Shown here: piece by piece, positions 11,776 to 24,180 of the stretch | Layout of the letters: each line of letters starts with the position of its first letter | Numbering within the stretch: position 1 is the stretch's first letter | NCBI GenBank assembly: GCA_021464415.1 | Contig: JAKCWG010000839.1 | Location: forward strand, 1 to 64,000 | Reading direction: 5' to 3' | DNA length: 64,000 bases | From: Lonicera japonica | Taxonomy: Eukaryota; Streptophyta; Magnoliopsida; Dipsacales; Caprifoliaceae | Translations under genes and position numbers: made by a program | Notes under the pieces: generated by a model | The model's input: only the letters and a program-made list of their open reading frames with translations | Databases searched by the model: none | Told to the model about the DNA's origin: nothing

Positions 11776-13079
11776 AGTCACTTTTTGCAAAAGTAAAGAA
11801 ACAAATTTTGTGCTAATATTATTTTTGTTCAATATTAGGAACACGATTAATAGGAGTAATTAGCTTTTAAAAATTTAAGGGAGGCGAACTTAACTAATTT
11901 GCATTTAAATTTTTGAATATAAAGGTGAATGTTTAGGTATCGTAAAAATGATATTTTTACATGCTTTATTTATCGAATAATTATATTAGATATATTAATG
12001 AATTGTAATTTTCGGAAATGTTCAAACTATATACTTATTTATCCAGTATGACTATTAAGTAAATAAAGCCAATAAATATAGTATTACTATATATGATATA
12101 GTAATACTTTAATCAGTGTGCATCTGATTGGTTAAGATCATGGAAAATTGAATTCCTTAGAATTGTTTACATGAAGACAAAAGTTCAAGGAGAAATAGTT
12201 TATGGATTCCATGGAAAATAAAATAATTTGATTACAACAACTAGTACGAAGGACAATTGTTTCCTTTAAACCACAATCAAACACAACTAAAGATAAAAAA
12301 TTAGGGCTATTGCACATTTCTCATAGAAATGAAGTACAGCCAAACACACTGAGCTTTCTAAACAAGCATACAGTGCTTTGATAGTGTTTGTAGGTGAAAA
12401 GTCAATGTGCATGCAACAATTCTTCAACATAGAATTAACTGTGTGAAAATGTCAATAGCATTTCATTAGTTAAAGATGGAAAGCATCTACAAATTTACTA
12501 CACCAAAATTTAAGATATAACAATGGAAAAAAAAATATGTGCAAATAGTTACCGGGGTAAGTCATGAGCTTTGAGGGTACCTAGATGAATTTCTAATTTG
12601 GGGCCCTTTATATATAAAGAGAAATGGGTAAATGCAAGTTATGATTTTATATTTAGAATTAATCATAACTAGTATACCAAAGACATCTTAAAGAACAACA
12701 ACCAAAAAAAAAAAAAGAACCCTAATTGTGGCACTACATTAATAATATCATCAGTCTTGATCGACAAGAGAAAAAAAAAGTTAAATTAAGAATTATTTAT
12801 CTCAACTGATCACACAAAAGGTTAAATCTAGTATAAAATTGGCAAATATTATAATTGTATGAAACAAACAATTAAAGAAAACATTTGATAAAATGGTGTA
12901 CACTAATTACTTGCATAGATACACACTTCACGTACAAAGGAAGCAATATTGTTTTTGCTATTTTCTATTTTTTTGCTACTATTATTTGTAATAATATATA
13001 GTGTAAAATTTAATTTATTATGCATAGGAATTATATAATGCATATATTATGTATAACCAAGCAGATTATGTAAAGAGAT
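11776..13079. other. Noncoding AT-rich DNA
   Basis: An R3 module is present at about 11,800-11,900. The rest shows no convincing coding region, RNA gene or transposon end. Confidence 0.6.
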
Positions 13080-13390
13080 AAAATTAAATAACTTTTGTAA
13101 CCCACTTTTTTTTCATTTAACTTGCATTCAAATTATTTTACTGTTAATTTAAATTAATGTCAAACCTAGATGCGGCCAAATTCTTCAGTTAGTTTAAAAA
13201 TAAAATATTGTTTAATATTTTACAAACTAAAATAGTTTTTGAAAAAATATATATTACTTTTTTATACGATACTACTCAGAATGATATTATATGTTTTAAA
13301 TTAAAATTTTTGAAATATATAATATTGTTGTACTAATAATTTTTCATTTTATTAACAACATGACAAGTAACTCTTTTTAGAAATCGCATT
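13080..13390 (+). repeat. Direct repeat, left copy
   Basis: Matches 15,300-15,560 in the same orientation: CATTTAACTTGCATTCAAAT, the AATGATATTATATGTTT tract, ATATAATATTGTTGTACTAA and CAACATGACAAGTAA. Copies are some 2.2 kb apart and differ by small indels. Confidence 0.75.
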
Positions 13391-13429
13391 TAATTTTTTT
13401 TAATATAATAGTAAATGATTAGAGATGGT

Positions 13430-13830
13430 AAAAGAGCCTAATCTAGCCCTAATGAGGGGGCAAGACGAGTTGTGTTTAAATGTAAAATTCACTTCAGTCG
13501 AGTCTAGTCGGAGATTCATTAAGTAGCTCGAGTCTGGATTTATCAAACCATCTCAATCTATGATAGATCATTTATGTGGGTTTATTAAAACCCGGCCTAT
13601 TGCCATTCCGGTGATAATAGTTTTTAATTCACGACTTTGCAGTTTTATTGTATGATTTTTTGAATATGTAATTTTTTTAATGTATATTTTGGATCGTTGC
13701 CCATACACTTTTGTTTTTCCAATCTTAATATTTTTATATTATCAATATTTTTTATATCATCGTGCTGTTTGATATAATTTTTCAATAAAAGTGATTTATG
13801 ATTCAAACTTTATTTACTAAAACATATATA
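13430..13830 (+). repeat. Left arm of a ~400-bp inverted repeat
   Basis: Reads as the reverse complement of 16,505-16,875. Shared blocks include GATTCATTAAGTAGCTCGAG against CTCGAATTCGAGCTACTTAA, the GATAGATCATTTATG block and TTTCAATAAAAGTGAT near the inner edge. About 2.7 kb of DNA lies between the arms. No transposase is seen between them. Confidence 0.7.
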
Positions 13831-13904
13831 TATATATATATATATTTCCTTAGAACTTCAAGCACCGAAGTAAAGTAAAGTAAAAAAAAAAAAAAGAAAA
13901 AGAA

Positions 13905-14000
13905 AAAAAAAAGACAAACTTAAAAGGCTGGAAGAATCAATCACCTAGACAAATGACTGACCCTACTGTTGGCGCTGGCAATTTATTGAGGGCAATAAAT
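13905..14000 (+). repeat. R1 repeat copy
   Basis: Contains AGACAAACTTAAAAGGC, ATCAATCACCTAGACAAATG and TTGGCGCTGGCAATTTATTG. An inverted counterpart lies at 16,130-16,205, so the large inverted repeat may extend to this module. Confidence 0.65.
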
Positions 14001-15299
14001 ATCTATACACCACATGTCTGGCCGGAGCTATAAATTTTTATTTTTTTTTGAAAGAGGGCAAGTTTTATACTAAATTACTATTTAAAGTCACTTTTTGCAA
14101 AATTAAATAAACTAATTTTATGTTAATATTATTTTTGTTTAATATTAGCGGCTTAATTTATACTAGTAGTTAGCTTTTAAAAATTTAAGGGAGGCAAAAT
14201 TACAAAATATGCATAATTTTTAATTTTTAAAAGTAATTTTAATAATAAAATTGTAATTTAGCTTTTGTCCCGTATATGATTTGTGTTTCTAAAAATTAGT
14301 TTCTCCCTTCAAACATCACCTTTTTATTTTTTATAACTCAAAAATGAATACAAGAAGCTAAAGAAAAGTTTATTGAATACTATTGGTATTTTGTGTACAA
14401 ATTGGAATCGAAAAGGTCAAGATGTAACTGAATTGATCATTTTGTGGGAGAATGAACCAAGTTATTTATAGAATGAAAAACTCTACCCATTAAGAGTTCA
14501 ACTTAAAACAAAACATTTTTATATTGATTGTAAGTATATTTCTTTGGTTAACCAATATAGCTATGAAGCTATCCATATCTTTCAAGCTTGGAATCACATG
14601 TGACTAAAGTACACAGTTAACCATAAACTTTATATCACTGTATAGAGGTTATATAATTAAATCCATGATTTGGTCTCAATCACTAATCTGGATTTTGTGA
14701 CCCTTTCATATTAAATCAATAGAAGCCCAAATTTTCTTACAATAATCACATGTATTGGCATTATATTGTGTCAATGTTCTTCGAGATTCATTTTCTTCTA
14801 TTGAAAAATATAAATAGTATTTAGTCATAGATTACTATAGTCATTTGATGGTCTAATTGGTTGTCGGTGTGGATATGTTTAGCGTAATAAGTTATAATAC
14901 GTTATTATTTATTACAAATTAATAACATCATCAACTGAGTATCATATTCAACATTTGTGATACAGTTCATAGATCAACATTTCAATAATTATGTCCAAAA
15001 AATGGTCTCGGATCAATATATAGTATAAGGAATAAAAACATCACATTACTGATTTATTAAATCAAAGTGGAAATTTTGCTAAAATAAACTAGATAAATTT
15101 TGCCCAATTAAATGAGTTAAAACATCAAATTAATGAAGTTTACAAAAATAAATAAATTATCTCACTTATTCCGCGATCTACTCATTTTTCTCTTTCTCAT
15201 CAACTTCTTTTAAAAATTTAAAGTACATTAACTTTAAATGAGATCTATAAAATAAAATCTATCATGACTATAAAATTATGCTTAAAACTAAAATTCATG

Positions 15300-15560
15300 A
15301 AAAACTATTGTATCCCACATTTTTTTCATTTAACTTGTATTTAGATTATTTTTACTGTCAATTTAAATGGATGCCAAAACCATATGGGGCCTAATTCTAA
15401 TGTTAATTTTTTTTAAAATATATTACTTTTCTATACGAAGTTACTAAGAAATAAGAATGATATTATATGTTTATAATTAAAATTTTGGAAATATATAATA
15501 TTGTTGTATTAATAATTTTTCATTTTAGTGACAACATGACAAGTAATTATTTTTATAAAA
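15300..15560 (+). repeat. Direct repeat, right copy
   Basis: Partner of 13,080-13,390 in the same orientation. Confidence 0.75.
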
Positions 15561-15661
15561 GCAGTGTTATTTTCACTCAAAATTTGTTACAAACATCCCC
15601 TCTATAATTTAATTAAAAACACATTTTAACATCCCTTATTTATCACAAACACTCTCATATG

Positions 15662-15870
15662 TTGCTTAATGTTAGGCGAGAGCTTAGCAACAAATTCTCC
15701 CCATTTGAGACGAGTTAATGTAAGTGCATTCACTTTTCATTAGATGAGTCTTATTTGAAAAAATATTTTAGCATTTCATTGTTTAATATTAGGCGAATTT
15801 TAATCAACAAACTCTCCTCATATGAATCGAATGTATGTAATTATATTCACTTTTCATTAGACGAGTCTTA
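15662..15870 (+). repeat. Tandem pair, period ~118 bp
   Basis: The block TTAATGTTAGGCGAG ... CACTTTTCATTAGATGAGTC at 15,662-15,752 recurs at 15,780-15,870 with about 80% identity by eye. Confidence 0.7.
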
Positions 15871-16129
15871 AAGATTATTAGTGCTAATAAATTATTATAA
15901 AATAATTTTAATGATAAGATAAATATTTACAATAAATATAATTGACGTAAATAACATTACTCTAGAAAAATGACGTAACATCAAAGTTAAAAGGAAAAAG
16001 AAAAGCAACTCAAATTTTAAATAAAATGAATAGAATTTTAAAGATGGAAATGAGAGTGGTAAAATATCAATCACTCATTTGTTGCATTAGTGGTTTAGTT
16101 GCATTATTGTTCTGACATTGTGCAGAAGG

Positions 16130-16205
16130 GTGTCATAAAAGAGGCTCAATAAATGCCAACGCTAACGCTAGGGTCAGTCATTCATTTGTCTAGGTGTAAA
16201 GTTTG
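16130..16205 (-). repeat. Inverted R1 repeat copy
   Basis: The reverse complement reads CACCTAGACAAATGAATGAC and GGCATTTATTGAGCCTC, matching R1 at 13,905-14,000 and at 715-812. Confidence 0.65.
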
Positions 16206-16504
16206 TTCGGTGGTCGAAGTTCTTAAGAAAAAAAAATATTTTTTTTTAATTAAATTTCGTTTAATAAAAATATAAAAAATAAAAAATAAAAAATAAAATA
16301 ATTAATTTAAATAAAATGATGAAAAATAAGTTGAGAGATGCAGTAAAATTAACTTTTAATTTTTTTTATGACAAAATTTTCTTTGAGTAATGGTGGAAAT
16401 GGAGAGTATCTCAACATATGCCTCAACTTACTTTTCATTTTCTCACTCAAATTAATTATTTTTATTTTTATTTTTCATGTTACTATTAAACGGAGCTTTA
16501 AAGT

Positions 16505-16875
16505 TTAAAACGCATCACTTTTATTGAAAAATAGGTAGCCATTATATCAAAAGGCATGATGACATAAAAGATATTAGTGATATAAAAATATTAAAATTGG
16601 CAAAAAATGTGTCCAAGTATCAATTCAAAATATACATTGAAAAATTACAAATTTAAAAAAATCATACAACAAAATATCAAATTCATGAATTGAAAATTAT
16701 TATTCTCAGGGTGGCAATAAGCCGTATTTTACTAAATCCATATAAAGATCTATCATAAATAGAGCTTATTTGGTAAATTCGAATTCGAGCTACTTAATGA
16801 ATCTCTGACTAGACTCGACTGAGGTGGATTTTACAATTAAACCCAACTCGTCTTACCGTCTCATTAGTTAAACTC
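16505..16875 (-). repeat. Right arm of the ~400-bp inverted repeat
   Basis: Partner of 13,430-13,830 in opposite orientation. Confidence 0.7.
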
Positions 16876-17204
16876 TTGTGTAGTTTATTAATAAATTAAT
16901 TTTAAATATGTAATTTGTTAAAATTATTATAAAGTACTGTCAATTAAAATACTTATTTATTTATAGTAATATGTTAAAAAAAGGTACTAAAAACTTAATT
17001 TTGCACGATTCTATAAAAAAAATATAATTTAAAAATATATTGCAAAGTTAACTTTACAATCCTTTTAAAATTTGATCAAATATAAATCCTTAATTTACAA
17101 AAATATTAATTTCTAATTCTTTTATGATTTTTATTTTCAAATAAATCACATTTTTGAATATCGGAACAAAAATAAGTACACGTTAAATACGCGGAAACTT
17201 TTCC

Positions 17205-17390
17205 TACAACAACAAGAAAATAAGGTAAAAGTGAATAAATGAAAAGGAGAGGGATGTCAATTCTCAAGTAAAGAAACAGATGATATTATTACTTAAAGAA
17301 ATGATATAGATAGAGCTCCTCATCCTCATATATTGCATCAAATCAAATACAATTGAGAGTTCATCATAATTTCAATTCTCACAACGAAAA
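17205..17390 (+). promoter_or_regulatory. Conserved NLR 5' leader / proximal upstream region
   Basis: This block (GGAGAGGGATGTCAATTCTC, GAGCTCCTCATCCTCATATA, TTGAGAGTTCATCATAATTT) is also kept in front of the 10.6-kb NLR relic and in part before the pseudogene at 1117. It probably holds the 5' UTR and core promoter; no unambiguous TATA box was fixed. Confidence 0.5.
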
Positions 17391-20300
17391 ATGGCTGAGC
17401 ACGTTGTTACGTTCTTTGTTGAAAGACTTGGAGATCTGCTGATCAATGAAGCAAGATTCGTGTGCGGAGTGCGCGTCCAACATAAAGAGCTTGTTGCGGA
17501 ACTGAGGCGGATGCGTTGCTTCTTAAAAGATGTGGACGGAAGACAAGAGGAGAGCGCGACTCTCCAAGACTTGGTGATAGAGATAAGGAAAGTCACTTAT
17601 GATGCTGAGGACGTGCTTGAACTTTTCGCCATCAAAGTCTCATCCAGGAGGAGAAGAAACGTTCGCTTGAGATTTGCTGGCATCTTCAAAGAAGGAATCG
17701 CCCTCTACAGGGTTGGCTCAAAGATAGACAGTATCAAAATCAAAATCAGCAAACTCACTGCAAGCTTGCAAAGCTTTGGCATAAGAGCGGTAAGGGAAGG
17801 AGGAGAAGGTCCGAGCTCTAGTCACGAAAGACTAAACCAGGTAAGGAGGTCTTATTCCCATTTTATCGAAGAGGATTTTGTGGGATTTGATGAAGACATC
17901 AAGACATTGGTAGGGGAGTTGGTCAATCAATACACAGATCGTCGAGTTGTTTCCATTTTTGGCATGGGTGGTTTGGGAAAGACCACTCTTGCTATGAAAG
18001 TTTATCGTCACCCCGACGTTAGACGCCATTTTGATAGTTTCGCTTCAGTTTGTATCTCCCAGAAGTGGGAAAAGATGGATGTTTTAAAAGGAATCCTAAT
18101 CAAACTAATTAGCCCAGACGAACAGAAGAAGAAGGAGATTAAAGAAATGACAGAAGACGATTTAGCAAGGGAACTTTGTGAGATCCAACAGCAGAAAAAA
18201 TGCTTGGTGGTTCTTGATGACATTTGGAACAATGATGTTTGGAACGCCTTACGACAAGCCTTCCCATATGGATATACTGGTAGCAGAATATTGCTCACCT
18301 CGCGTATGAAGCAAGTGGCTTGCCACATTGATCCAAATGCTTTTCTGCATCCACCGAGGTTACTAAATACAGAAGAGAGTTGGCAGTTGCTAGTGAAGAA
18401 AGCATTCCCTGGAAGAAGAGATACAGGTAAGTTCATAACCCAATGTTTCTAAAAGGCAATAGGCGCACGTAGGGCAGCCATTGATCATTTGAGCGTCTAG
18501 GCACTAGGCTCTCATTGTTTTGAATTATACATATGTAATACTAGTGTAATACAAAATCAGATGAAACATTGTCAATAGGTTCAATTCGCTAAAAAAAAAT
18601 AAGATTGGAGCAAAGGTTCCCATTCATTCAAAACTATCAATATTTTGAGCAACGATAAAAGGGCTGTGAAAAAAATAAGAAAGAAAGAAAGAAGCAAGCT
18701 ACAATAGAAAGAAAAATGGAAGAAAGTTCAAGATAAGGTTGAGCAAATAATGTTTATTCCCTTCCGTTCTCTTAAATCACAATGGGGTTTTTTAACAAAA
18801 AGAAAAAATGGCTGCTCTTAAAATAAAGAGAGAAAAAGAAAAGAAACTCGTTTATCTGCATAGCCCGCCTAACACGATTAAGCGGCCCCCCTAAATCCTC
18901 CTAATTCATCCAGAGATTAATCAAGTGCCTAAGCGTAGTCTAGAGCCTAGGTGCCGCTTGGGCATCGCCTTTTGTAACACTTCTATAATCCCGTTAAAAT
19001 ATTAGTTTAAGGTGGTTTTTGTTTATACCTTCTAATGCTCAATGGAAGTATATTCAGCATTAAACGGTAAAACTGGTGTTTGTTTTCTCACCTTTTAATG
19101 CTTAATTAAATTAAAATTTACCATTCAACATTAAGAAGCAAGCCATGTGTTGAATGCTTAATTTTTACTTTAATGATTATTTTTTTCCTAATGTTGCCCC
19201 TGTTCTTTCTATTCGTCAATTATTGATGTATACCGTAATGATAGGGTTTAAATCGTAAAATATGATCTATTCAACCTTCGGACCCAAATAAAATCAAACA
19301 TATTTCTTCTATCAAAGTTTTGTTCACTATTAAGAATGCAGAGTAATTCAGTTTTCAACATCCAGAGGTTAAAAAACAAACATTCCCTAAAACATTTTTC
19401 GTGAGTAATTGGTTACGATCACCTCGTATTCTCATTAGCTGCCTAACAAACAAACAATGTGCATCAATTTTATTCTTAAGTTGTCATTCATTCTTGTTAT
19501 CCAGAGCCTAGAGTTGAAACTCAGATGGAGAAGAAAGGGAGGGAAATGCTACAACCATGCGGGGGTGTACCACTCGCTATTGTTGTGCTCGGGGGACTAT
19601 TGGCCAATAGACATACCTTAAATGAATGGGACAGAGTGCATCATAGTCTTGGTCGGTATTTGATGGGGGAAGGCATGGACACACCAGACCAAAGAATTAA
19701 ACAAGTTCTTACTTTAAGTTATGACAACTTGCCATATCAATTGAAGTCTTGCTTTCTTTATATGGGGAATTTCCAAGAAGATTATAATGTGAGCATCGAA
19801 ACACTATGTCTTTTATGGATTGCTGAAGGAATGGTAGATCCTAAAGAGAAAGTGGAAGGAGAAACAATGATGGATGTAGCAGGACGGTATTTGGGTGAAC
19901 TAGCACAAAGGAGCATGGTCCAAGTAAAATCATCAAATGAAAACTGGCGGTGGGGAATATTGGAACCGCAGGAAACTTGTCGACTTCATGACCTCATGCG
20001 AGAACTATGCCTCTCAAAGAGAAGGGGGGAAGATTCTCAATCACATGGAAATGTACGTGATTCACCTTCTTCATCAACGGGTATCACTAAAACACGTAAA
20101 CTTGCAATTTATTTTGGATTGGGAATAGATTTACCCAATCTCAAGGAATTCAAATTGCTTAGAGTTTTAGATTTTGAGGGGTTTGAATTTGGTTGGGAGA
20201 GGATACCAGAGGGAATCGGGAAACTAATCCACTTGAAATACTTGAGTTTCAGAGAGTGCTGGAATGTGGAGAAGTTGCCGTCATCAATAGGCAACTTGCA

Positions 20301-21108
20301 ATTCTTGCAAATCCTTGATATACGTGGATGTTATGATATTTCTATACCGAATGTATTGTGGAAGTTGGAAAGCCTAAGACATCTATATCTTCCTGATGAG
20401 TGGAGGGAGATAAAAGAAAAATTAACATTGGATGGCTTGAGCCGTCTAGAGATATTGGAGAATTTTGATACAAGTACGTGTGTCCTGAAAGATCTCTTTA
20501 CGTTGCCTGAATTGCGAAATTTGAAAGCAACAGTTAGGGTGGGGTGTATGGAGGACATGAAAACAATCATCGACTATCTAAATGCTACTTCACACCCATT
20601 ACGATGTTTAGACCTTCGTATTATACTTGCTTCTCACGAAGAAGAGCCCTCTATTATCTCAAGAAAAATGTATACATTCCATGGTCTTGAGAGCCTGGTG
20701 CTAGAGGGGGAAATATGGTGCTCTGGACTTACGGAAGACCCAATGAAAACATTAGAGAAGCTCCCAAACTTGAAATATCTTAAATTAGGGTATGAAGCAT
20801 ATGTTGGAAACGAAATGGTTTGTTCTGCTGGGGGTTTCCCTCAACTTAGAAATCTAATTTTCTGGAGGTTGAGCAAATTAGAGAATTGGCGAGTGGATGA
20901 AGGAGCTTTACCCGTTCTTTCTTCTTTAATTGTTATTCACTGCAAGGAAATGAAGAGGCTTCCTGAAGGACTGAAATTTCTCACTAAACTCCAAAAATTG
21001 AGGATTTATTGTATGCCCAAGGCGTTCGGAGATATGGTTCGAGGAGAAGACTCTTACATAATCCATCATGTGCCTTCCGTCACATTCAAACAGGAGCTTC
21101 CTTACTGA
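17391..21108 (+). CDS. CC-NB-ARC-LRR (NLR) disease-resistance-type protein, two exons
   Basis: The coding sequence is read as exon 1 17,391-18,426 and exon 2 19,505-21,108, joined by a phase-1 GT-AG intron (AG|GTAAGT donor, TTATCCAG acceptor), giving 879 residues. An Rx-N coiled coil occupies residues 1-~130, with an EDVID-like YDAEDVLE at 70-77. NB-ARC motifs follow: P-loop GMGGLGKTT 191-199, kinase-2 LVVLDDIW 272-279, RNBS-B GSRILLTSR 297-305, then after the splice CGGVPLA (GLPL) at about 364-370, CFLYMGNFQED (RNBS-D) near 428, and LHD (the MHD position) at about 506-508. Imperfect leucine-rich repeats fill residues ~560-870. The key nucleotide-binding residues are present, so it may be functional. 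The family is that of cytoplasmic sensors of pathogen effectors; the ligand cannot be inferred. No full frame break is seen. Confidence 0.92.
18427..19504 (+). other. Intron of the NLR gene (phase 1, 1078 bp)
   Basis: Donor AG|GTAAGTTC and acceptor TTGTTATCCAG|AG bring the frame from the RNBS-C/AFPGRRDT segment directly into EPRVETQMEK and the GLPL motif. Without splicing exon 1 would stop at 18,452. The first half matches the pseudogene's intron at 2143-2770. Confidence 0.88.
19010..19388 (+). mobile_element. Possible MITE in the NLR intron
   Basis: The outer sequences AAGGTGGTTTTTGTTTATAC and CAGAGGTTAAAAAACAAACA-TTCCCTA are roughly inverted repeats (GGxxGTTTGTTTTT type). The target duplication is not clear and the pseudogene intron is deleted here, so no empty site can be compared. 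Confidence 0.45.
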
Positions 21109-21116
21109 ATTGAAAG

Positions 21117-21217
21117 GTAAGAACCAGGTATACTACCTTTCTTAATTATATGAGCTGTTTTTTTGTAAATATTTTTCACTCCATCAAATTATTATATATA
21201 TTTTTTATTTAAAACAG
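21117..21217 (+). other. Probable 3' UTR intron of the NLR gene
   Basis: Eight bases after the stop codon lies a good donor (AAAG|GTAAGA), and a T-rich tract ends in AAAACAG|GCAGCAACAG. A related T-rich tract ending in TAG/ACAAGTAGCAGAAG occurs after the pseudogene near 3140. Needs transcript evidence. Confidence 0.5.
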
Positions 21218-22130
21218 GCAGCAACAGAAGTCTATTTATGGGCCACGTTAAACTGTTGCAAGCACACAAGGTCAAAAAAGTGACGACGCCAAAATCGCAG
21301 ACCACAATTTTTTAACCCGAAATGGCCTAGAGAGTTCATGTCACTGCCAATGCTGATGAATGCTATTGTTCGGCCAAATTCTTTCATTTGGGCATCTTAT
21401 TCCGTAAATTTACTATTTATGGCATGTTTGAATTTGCTAATAAGCTAAGTTATGAATGTTAGATCAAATCTAGCATGATTATCTCACAATCTTTTTGATT
21501 TTTTACTTTTGAGAGTTATTTTGAATTCCTTACTTGCAATTATGTTACCTATAAGAGGTTTTTTTTTTTAATCATTAAGGTAGACTACCATTAAATAAAA
21601 TTGTGAGTGTTTTTCTCTATATTGAGTGTTTATTACTTGCTTAACCAAGATTTGTCAATTTTATAACTTTCCACTACGTCAATTTTTTTTTAATTTTTTT
21701 ACTTCACATAATTTTCAAATTTAATGGAACCCATGCTATTGCAAAACTAGACTCATATTATTGAATAAAATATTTCTCTCTGGCACTTTAGTAGAGAACT
21801 ACACCCAAGGGAATAAAATATTCAATACTAAAGGGGTGTGTGTTCAATTTTCAAATTTACAATTTCAAATAGTTGCAATTACATTCTTTGGTGAATTTAT
21901 TGATTTCAATTATAATTCTAAAAGCTCTTTGATTATATGTGAAAGTAGTAGCCAATTGTCAAGAAAAAAAAGTACATTCAAACTTTTTGATGAGAAATAA
22001 TGCTTAGGGATACTTTCCAATCAACTTTTGTGCTGTTTGCGGATACTAGCTAATCATTTTGAGTGCTTAATTATTTGATGAGTTAAGAACTATACCTTAT
22101 AATAAATTGCCTCGGATAATAGATTGAATC
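21218..22130 (+). repeat. 3' flank of the NLR, paralogous to 3140-4560
   Basis: Includes the probable 3' UTR and downstream DNA shared with the pseudogene copy (see 3004-4560). No other gene is visible. Confidence 0.65.
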
Positions 22131-22926
22131 GCGCAGTTTGTAAAATTTAAAATTTTGTTAAAGTTAGAAAGAACAGTGTAGTGAACTAATCTAATTGTTG
22201 CAAAACTTTCATTTTTGGTGGTCCTTCGGTTCAAATTTTGCTTCATTCTTGAAATTCTAAAATAGTAAATACAATTCACGCTAAAACTTTTTTGTAATTC
22301 ATGTCGAGAGGTTGAATTATAAATTAATGAAATTCAAACTTCCTATATGAAATTATTATTTTGAATTTTAGAAACAAACAAAAACTAGAAACAAACGTGT
22401 TATTATTGCATGTGATACCATTCACATAGTATAAAAATATTTTTTTTAAAATACTATTTAATTGTAATTAGTATAATTAATTTAATCCCATAAGCATTTT
22501 TTGTGATGATGGATTTGAGATTTATATATAATTTATTGTGTATGTTTTCTTGCGATACGTGTAATGACTTTGTGGGAGGGTAGTTTTATTGATAGGATTA
22601 AATTGAGAGACAATATAAAATTATTGTAGATTCATTTGTTATGAAAAATATGTTAATTTTGTGCATATATGATGATAAACGCATAATATTGTCATTAATA
22701 TGCTCTTTTTCGGAGTCGTTTGACGCGTTTAATTCTCTAAAACTATTTGGTTTGCTAATTTATCTCGCAATTAGTCTCGTAGCATATTTTGTATTTAACA
22801 TTGCTTGGAAAGACATTTTTGTATTTATTTTGTTGCCTTTAGATCTTGAGGAATTTATTGAGTAAAAGAAGAATGATCAACTGAGCAATTTTTGGCCTTT
22901 AAAGCAAAAAGTCAAGGAATTTTCCC
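22131..22926. other. Noncoding AT-rich DNA
   Basis: No convincing coding region or transposon end. A 74-codon frame at 22,641-22,865 has no recognisable motif and an AT-rich composition. Confidence 0.6.
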
Positions 22927-23627
22927 CATCACTTGGATCCATCTAGCTCAAGCCAAAATTAATCTAGATGCCTTGGTTTGTCTTTTATGACACCTCCCCT
23001 ATTTTGATAACTAGCTTGGAGACTAAATAGTGGCTTATATCACTATCTCCTAAAATATTGTATTTTATACAAGAGTGGCTATTTTCCAATAGACAAAAGG
23101 GATAGTTTCTCTTGAATCTTTAGTAGAGAGAGGAGAGGGAGACAATACACCCATCTATATATATAGTCCCCATTATTGTGTTAAAAAAGACTTAGACTTT
23201 TGGATTATTAATAGTTTTATTTACTTGTCTTGAATATCACACTCTCTCTCTCTAGAATTTGTAATTTATTATCTTCCCATCACTTAGATCCATCTAGCTC
23301 AAGCCAAAATTAATCTAGATGACTTGCTTTGTCTTTTATGACACCTCCCCTATTTTGATAGCTAGCTTGGAGACCAAATAGTGGCTCATATCACTATCTC
23401 CTAGAATATTGTATTTTATACAAGAGTGGCTATTTACCAATAGACAAAAGGGATAGTTTCTCTTGGATCTTTAGTAGAGAGGAGAGGGAGACAACACACC
23501 CATCTATATATATAGTCCCTATTATTGTATTAAAAAAGACTTAGACTCTTGGATTATTAATAGTTTTATTTACTTGTCTTGAATATCACTCACTCTCTCT
23601 CTAGAATTTGTAATTTATTATCTTCAT
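22927..23627 (+). repeat. 351-bp tandem duplication
   Basis: The unit beginning CATCACTTGGATCCATCTAG and ending GTAATTTATTATCTTC occurs at 22,927-23,277 and again at 23,278-23,627, with only scattered differences. It includes a TATA-like CATCTATATATATAGTC and may come from an LTR, but no polyprotein was found beside it. Confidence 0.9.
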
Positions 23628-24180
23628 TGAAGAGAAATGGAATACACTTCTATAATTCTTGTCTCTACATTTATTATGGAGTAAATTTCTTTGCTAAGGC
23701 TAAAAGATGAAGTTTGTAATGCATTAATTATGTAAGTTCATTTCTCATTCCATTGTTAGTATTGTTAAATACTTGTTGAATCCTTTATCTGCTCCATTTA
23801 ATCAACCATCCATAAGCTAGTAAGATAATCTTCATGAGATGATTTGACTTTGTATGCCTTGTATACCTAGTGCTCAAGCATTAATGAAGATATGATAGAC
23901 TTGTGTATTTCTTACTAGCATATGTCCATTCCTTCTATGAATGAGATACTTTTCATTGTCAAGCATGATTAGTCTTTGATATTCATGGAAACATCATAAA
24001 TTTGAGATTCCAATCCTTGAATGCTTTAATGATATTTTGAGTGCTTTCTACACTTTATATGATTTAGAGACTCAATATTTTCTTAGTTAAGGCGTTGCCA
24101 AAGAGGATCTCTTAAGTTTATGTCATAAACAACTCCACTAATCACCCTAAGGATTCAATTTGTATTTATCAAATATGTCT
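23628..24180. other. Noncoding stretch, possibly LTR-derived
   Basis: AT-rich with no open frame or clear repeat partner in this window. It directly abuts the gypsy LTR at 24,181. Confidence 0.5.

Noticed and set aside
17372..18436. Open frames antisense to the NLR exon 1 (for example 18,008-18,436)
   Set aside because: They mirror the coding strand of a well-supported gene and have no independent motifs.
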